This document shows positions 6,177 through 8,680 of a stretch of DNA of 8,680 bases, in pieces. This DNA is from Candidatus Segatella caccae (GTDB taxonomy: Bacteria; Bacteroidota; Bacteroidia; Bacteroidales; Bacteroidaceae). Location of the stretch: NCBI GenBank assembly GCA_900556395.1, contig USOQ01000089.1, positions 1-8,680 of the forward strand, written 5' to 3'. The translations under genes and the position numbers were made by a program. Position 1 is the first letter of the stretch, and each line of letters starts with the position of its first letter. The notes below the pieces were generated by a model that searched no databases, had not been told where the DNA came from, and worked only from the letters and a program-made list of their open reading frames with translations.

Positions 6177-7646
6177 TTATTTGTTGATGTACTTCTTACC
6201 ATTCTTAATGATAATGCCCTTGTAGCTGTTGGAAACTTGCTGTCCTGCAAGATTGTACAGGGTAGATGATGTAGCGTTGCTGTCGCTTTTGATGTTGAAG
6301 ATACCTGTAGCAGTTTTATCTGTGATGGCAACCTCGAAACAGTTGGATTTCTGCAAATCGTTAGAGGTAATGGTTATATACAGGGTTGACTTTCCTGTTT
6401 CGCCTTCGTTGTTTTTCAGAACCTTGCTGATGTAAGCTCCCTCACCGTCTGAGGCGATGCTGAAGTCTGTTTCGTTTGCCTTACCCTCAATCTCAATAGC
6501 AGCCTTGTTGTCTGCAAACGAGAGGTTGGTATTCTTATACTGTGCTGATTTCAGCCCTGAGTTGTATATCATTGCGATATCGTCTACATAGATAACATCC
6601 AGATTATTCTTATCAGAACTTGCCTTACCTGCTTCTCTATTGGTAGAAATCGTTACGAGCATACCCTTAGGGGTGTTTTTGTTTTCGTATTTGAATGGGA
6701 TGTTGAGTTCCTGCCATGCAAAATTATTGCTCTTAATCTGCTCGTTTGCTGCTCGTGCAATGACATTTTTCGTGTAATCATCTTTTTCTGGATCTTGCAC
6801 TTTTCCGTTAGCAAGAATAGCCTTGACTGTTGCGTAAGGGTGATCTTTAACATTGCCTTTGTACTTCACCCATACTGTCATGGCATCTGGCTTGGTGGTG
6901 AAAATGGGGTAGAAGGGATCTCCATTGCCATCTTTATCTTTGTCAGCAAAGTCCATGGTAGAATTGTTGGCAGTATTATCAGCTTTCATATGGCCTGCAT
7001 GAAGGCGACCTGTTGTCATGGTTCCGTTGGCTGGTATAGTGTAGAGTAGAATGGCTGACTGTATCTTCACGCAATTTGTGCCAGAATGCTTTTCTGTAGA
7101 CTCTATAAAGGTATTGTTAGCTTTGCCAGCAGTACCACTTAGACTGCCTGCGCAAGTCTTGAAAGAGTGCCATCCGTTAGGTTCCTTTGTACCTAACGCA
7201 TCATGAAAGTTCTCGAATCCTGCATTTGGCAACTGTCCTAACTCGTCTGCTTTATCACCAATCATGGCAATATAGTTGCTGTCATTGATTGTCAAATTGA
7301 GAATGCCGCGGAATTTGCTGTTGCGTACCTCACCACGGAAGTTGGCAGCAACCTTTTCTCCTCCAATAGTGATATATTGTGGCTCTGAGGTGGCATAGAC
7401 CATGGTGCCATCGCTATAGCCATTAATAACCTGAAGATTGGTAAGTTCTACATTGCCGAGGTCAGTGTTGTCGTATTTCAACCCATTGATAGAAAATGTA
7501 TTTCCATTAATAAAGACAGTAGTATTACTCTTCTCAATGTTAGTACTGATGTTGGATTTGATGGCCATAGAACAATCTTTAAAATCTGTGGCCATGATGC
7601 TAAGAGATGATAGCATCAGTGAAACTATTGTATATAACTTTTTCAT
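6177..7646 (-). CDS. Secreted calycin-like/PCMD-like protein with C-terminal sorting-type tail
   Basis: This is a 489-residue protein. A type I signal peptide (MKKLYTIVSLMLSSLSIMA) has no lipobox Cys. Residues about 20-135 form a beta-rich region resembling Bacteroidales calycin-like (lipocalin-fold) domains (FKDCSMAIK, VELTNLQVING, GILNLTINDSNYIAMIGD). Residues about 140-361 follow the PCMD pattern (LPNAGFENF, NCVKIQSA, MTVWVKYKG, WQELNIPFKYE, VIYVDDIAMIY). Inside this module DKDKDGNGD (235-243) looks like an EF-hand or thrombospondin-type calcium loop. A further beta domain spans about 365-445. The end, LYNLAGQQVSNSYKGIIIKN followed by GKKYINK, resembles the Prevotella C-terminal tails linked to type IX secretion or surface sorting. 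The gene stands alone with its own promoter and terminator, next to the PCMD operon. The binding target is unknown. Confidence 0.85.
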   Translation of the reverse strand: MKKLYTIVSLMLSSLSIMATDFKDCSMAIKSNISTNIEKSNTTVFINGNTFSINGLKYDNTDLGNVELTNLQVINGYSDGTMVYATSEPQYITIGGEKVAANFRGEVRNSKFRGILNLTINDSNYIAMIGDKADELGQLPNAGFENFHDALGTKEPNGWHSFKTCAGSLSGTAGKANNTFIESTEKHSGTNCVKIQSAILLYTIPANGTMTTGRLHAGHMKADNTANNSTMDFADKDKDGNGDPFYPIFTTKPDAMTVWVKYKGNVKDHPYATVKAILANGKVQDPEKDDYTKNVIARAANEQIKSNNFAWQELNIPFKYENKNTPKGMLVTISTNREAGKASSDKNNLDVIYVDDIAMIYNSGLKSAQYKNTNLSFADNKAAIEIEGKANETDFSIASDGEGAYISKVLKNNEGETGKSTLYITITSNDLQKSNCFEVAITDKTATGIFNIKSDSNATSSTLYNLAGQQVSNSYKGIIIKNGKKYINK

Positions 7647-7695
7647 ATTCTAAAATTGTATTTCTCTCAAATTTATGTTCCAAATTTTTCGCCTG

Positions 7696-7727
7696 CAAAG
7701 TTACGACAAAAACTGAGATTGTGCAAA
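7696..7727 (-). promoter_or_regulatory. Bacteroidales-type promoter of the secreted calycin/PCMD gene
   Basis: On the minus strand TTTG (7724-7727), a 20-bp spacer and TAACTTTG (7696-7703) lie 49 nt upstream of ATG 7646. It shares CTGCAAAGTTACGA and CAAATGTTTT (plus-strand reading) with the operon promoter at 6025-6056. Confidence 0.72.
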
Positions 7728-7820
7728 TGTTTTTCAAGAAAAAGATGCATTTAGCGTAAAAACGTTCATAAAATAGGAGTTTATTATATGTTTGATAATC
7801 AAAAGGATAACAAGATTCTC

Positions 7821-7854
7821 GTTTAAAGGAAAAAGGATGTTTAAAGGAAAAAGG
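7821..7854. repeat. Short direct repeat, 2 x GTTTAAAGGAAAAAGG
   Basis: The 16-bp unit at 7821-7836 recurs exactly at 7839-7854 (period 18). It is purine-rich and of no known role; polymerase slippage could explain it. Confidence 0.7.
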
Positions 7855-7928
7855 TAACTACTCAGCACACCCTATAGCCATAAGTAGTAATTTTAATACT
7901 ATTCAACTAAAATCGTTAAACCACATTG

Positions 7929-8024
7929 AAATCTCCGTTCAAAGCCTTTGAACGGACATTCAAAGCCTCTGAACGGACATTCAAAGCCTTTGAACAGACA
8001 TTCAAAGCCTTTGAACAGAGATTT
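7929..8024. repeat. Tandem array of four 21-bp palindromic units with inverted flanks
   Basis: Four consecutive 21-bp units start at 7938, 7959, 7980 and 8001. Each contains TTCAAAG-C-CTTTGAA, a 7-bp inverted repeat around one base; unit 2 has a single T-to-C change. The first unit extends to 10-bp arms (CCGTTCAAAG / CTTTGAACGG, 7935-7955). The joints change stepwise: CGGACA, CGGACA, CAGACA, CAGAGA. The outer flanks AAATCTC (7929-7935) and GAGATTT (8018-8024) are also inverted, so the whole block can close as one structure. The 21-bp period is about two helical turns. The role is unknown: stacked operator sites or a REP-like intergenic repeat are both possible. Confidence 0.85.
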
Positions 8025-8058
8025 TATAGGCTAAAGAAAACATTTATATAATATATAT

Positions 8059-8076
8059 TGAACTTTAGCAAGTTCA
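8059..8076. repeat. Small perfect hairpin between the palindrome array and the rpsA terminator
   Basis: TGAACTT (8059-8065) pairs with AAGTTCA (8070-8076) around a TAGC loop. It is preceded by a run of alternating A/T. It shares the string GCAAGTTC with the palindrome upstream of fbp at 3121. The function is not evident. Confidence 0.35.
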
Positions 8077-8173
8077 GAAATTATAGTAGTTGGAGAAGTT
8101 TATCACTCTCTTCGGCATTGAAAGTGATGGTTAATAGCCTTAAAGGAATGAATATATGATTGGGATAAAAAAA

Positions 8174-8205
8174 AAGGACCAGTTCTCGGAAGAGAACCGG
8201 TCCTT
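8174..8205 (-). terminator. Rho-independent terminator of rpsA
   Basis: A 14-position stem (AAGGACCAGTTCTC with GAGAACCGGTCCTT) has one A-C mismatch and a 4-nt loop. On the minus strand it is followed by an unbroken run of about 7-9 T. It lies about 57 nt past the rpsA stop and is the clearest terminator in the window. Confidence 0.88.
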
Positions 8206-8261
8206 GGTATTTATAAGTGATATCTATTATGATTCAACTTATGCAGAAGACAGGCTGATGA

Positions 8262-8680
8262 TTAAGCCTTGCCCTCCATCTGAGCCTTGAGCTTAGCAAG
8301 AGCATCGATGTCACCGAGAGAAGTACCAGCTGCTACGTTGTTGATAGCTGCTGCCTCGTTCTTGCGCGCACCACCGTTGTTGTGCTTGCGTGGAGCTGCT
8401 GTCTTAACATCGTCCTTGCCCTCCTCGAATGTACGAGAGTGAGAGAGGATGATGCGCTTGGTCTCCTTAACGAATTCGATTACCTTGAAGTCGAGCTCCT
8501 CGCCCTTCTTAGCCTGGCTGCCGTCTTCCTTAACGAGGTGCTTAGGAGTAGCGAAGCCTTCACCACCCTCAGCGAGTGTGATAACGGCACCCTTATCCAT
8601 CAACTCTGTGATAGTACCCTTGTGTACAGAACCTGGAGTGTAGATTGCCTCATACTCATCCCATGGGTTCTTCTCCAACT
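8262..8680 (-). CDS. rpsA: 30S ribosomal protein S1, C-terminal part (gene continues beyond the window)
   Basis: Ribosomal protein S1 binds mRNA on the 30S subunit and helps initiation. That matters in Bacteroidales, where Shine-Dalgarno sequences are weak. Only the last 139 or so codons are inside; the frame runs open off the right edge with no start codon. KNPWDEYEAIYTPGSVHKGT opens the last S1 (OB-fold) repeat, continuing GAVITLAEGGEGFATPKHL, KKGEELDFKVIEF and KRIILSHSRTF. A flexible basic/Ala-rich tail follows (TAAPRKHNNGGARKNEAAA) and then SLGDIDALAKLKAQMEGKA, a tail I associate with Bacteroidetes S1. The protein family as a whole is about 550-600 residues. A strong terminator follows. 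Confidence 0.93.
   Translation of the reverse strand, partial: LEKNPWDEYEAIYTPGSVHKGTITELMDKGAVITLAEGGEGFATPKHLVKEDGSQAKKGEELDFKVIEFVKETKRIILSHSRTFEEGKDDVKTAAPRKHNNGGARKNEAAAINNVAAGTSLGDIDALAKLKAQMEGKA

Larger units (their letters stand above)
7728..8173. other. Intergenic region of about 430 bp rich in repeats, no gene
   Basis: This region lies between the secreted-protein promoter and the rpsA terminator and is AT-rich. It holds a 16-bp direct repeat (7821-7854), the palindrome array (7929-8024), a small perfect hairpin (8059-8076) and a weak inverted repeat ATCACT/AGTGAT near 8102-8130. Only tiny open frames occur, for example MFDNQKDNKILV at 7788-7826, and they are not convincing genes. 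No tRNA or riboswitch fold is recognisable. Confidence 0.6.

Noticed and set aside
7788..7826. Tiny 12-codon frame MFDNQKDNKILV with an upstream AGGAG
   Set aside because: It is too short, Shine-Dalgarno is not a reliable signal in Bacteroidales, and it runs into the direct repeat.
7938..8021. CRISPR array
   Set aside because: The joints between palindromic units are 6 nt and nearly identical, so there are no unique spacers; no cas genes are present.

Overview
The window looks like a chromosomal segment from a gut Bacteroidales bacterium, most likely a Prevotella/Segatella-type species. Four things point there: TAnnTTTG-type promoters with a TTTG box 19-20 bp upstream, surface lipoproteins with acidic residues after the lipobox Cys, PCMD and calycin-like proteins, and a C-terminal tail ending in a YNLAGQ...KGIIIKNGKKY-like motif. 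All confident protein genes are on the minus strand. The species call is inference.

Layout. Positions 1-445 are the 3' part of a plus-strand group II intron. It has a recognisable domain V and a domain VI hairpin, but the space where the reverse transcriptase usually sits is only about 200 nt. A short open frame (to 547) follows and may be the 3' exon of an interrupted gene. At 581-679 there is a cluster of inverted and direct repeats resembling the end of an IS21-family element. A long hairpin at 868-916 separates this mobile-DNA debris from the chromosomal genes.

Reading the minus strand in the direction of transcription (high to low coordinates): the 3' end of rpsA (ribosomal protein S1) with a strong terminator; a 430-bp intergenic region holding a 4 x 21-bp array of palindromes; a 489-residue secreted protein (calycin-like domain, PCMD-like domain, C-terminal sorting-type tail) with its own promoter and terminator; a tight three-gene operon of PCMD lipoprotein, outer-membrane beta-barrel and a second lipoprotein, with its own promoter at 6025-6056 and a terminator at 3171-3205; then fbp, a class III fructose-1,6-bisphosphatase with its own promoter at 3040-3070.

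The secreted protein and the operon probably work together at the cell surface. Both carry PCMD-type modules, and their promoters are nearly identical (CTGCAAAGTTACGA followed 20 bp later by CAAATGTTTT on the plus strand). The operon encodes two predicted surface lipoproteins plus a barrel. The ligand or substrate cannot be read from sequence. The points most worth following up are the palindrome array, the ORF-less intron with its competing domain VI pairing, and the co-regulated PCMD surface module.
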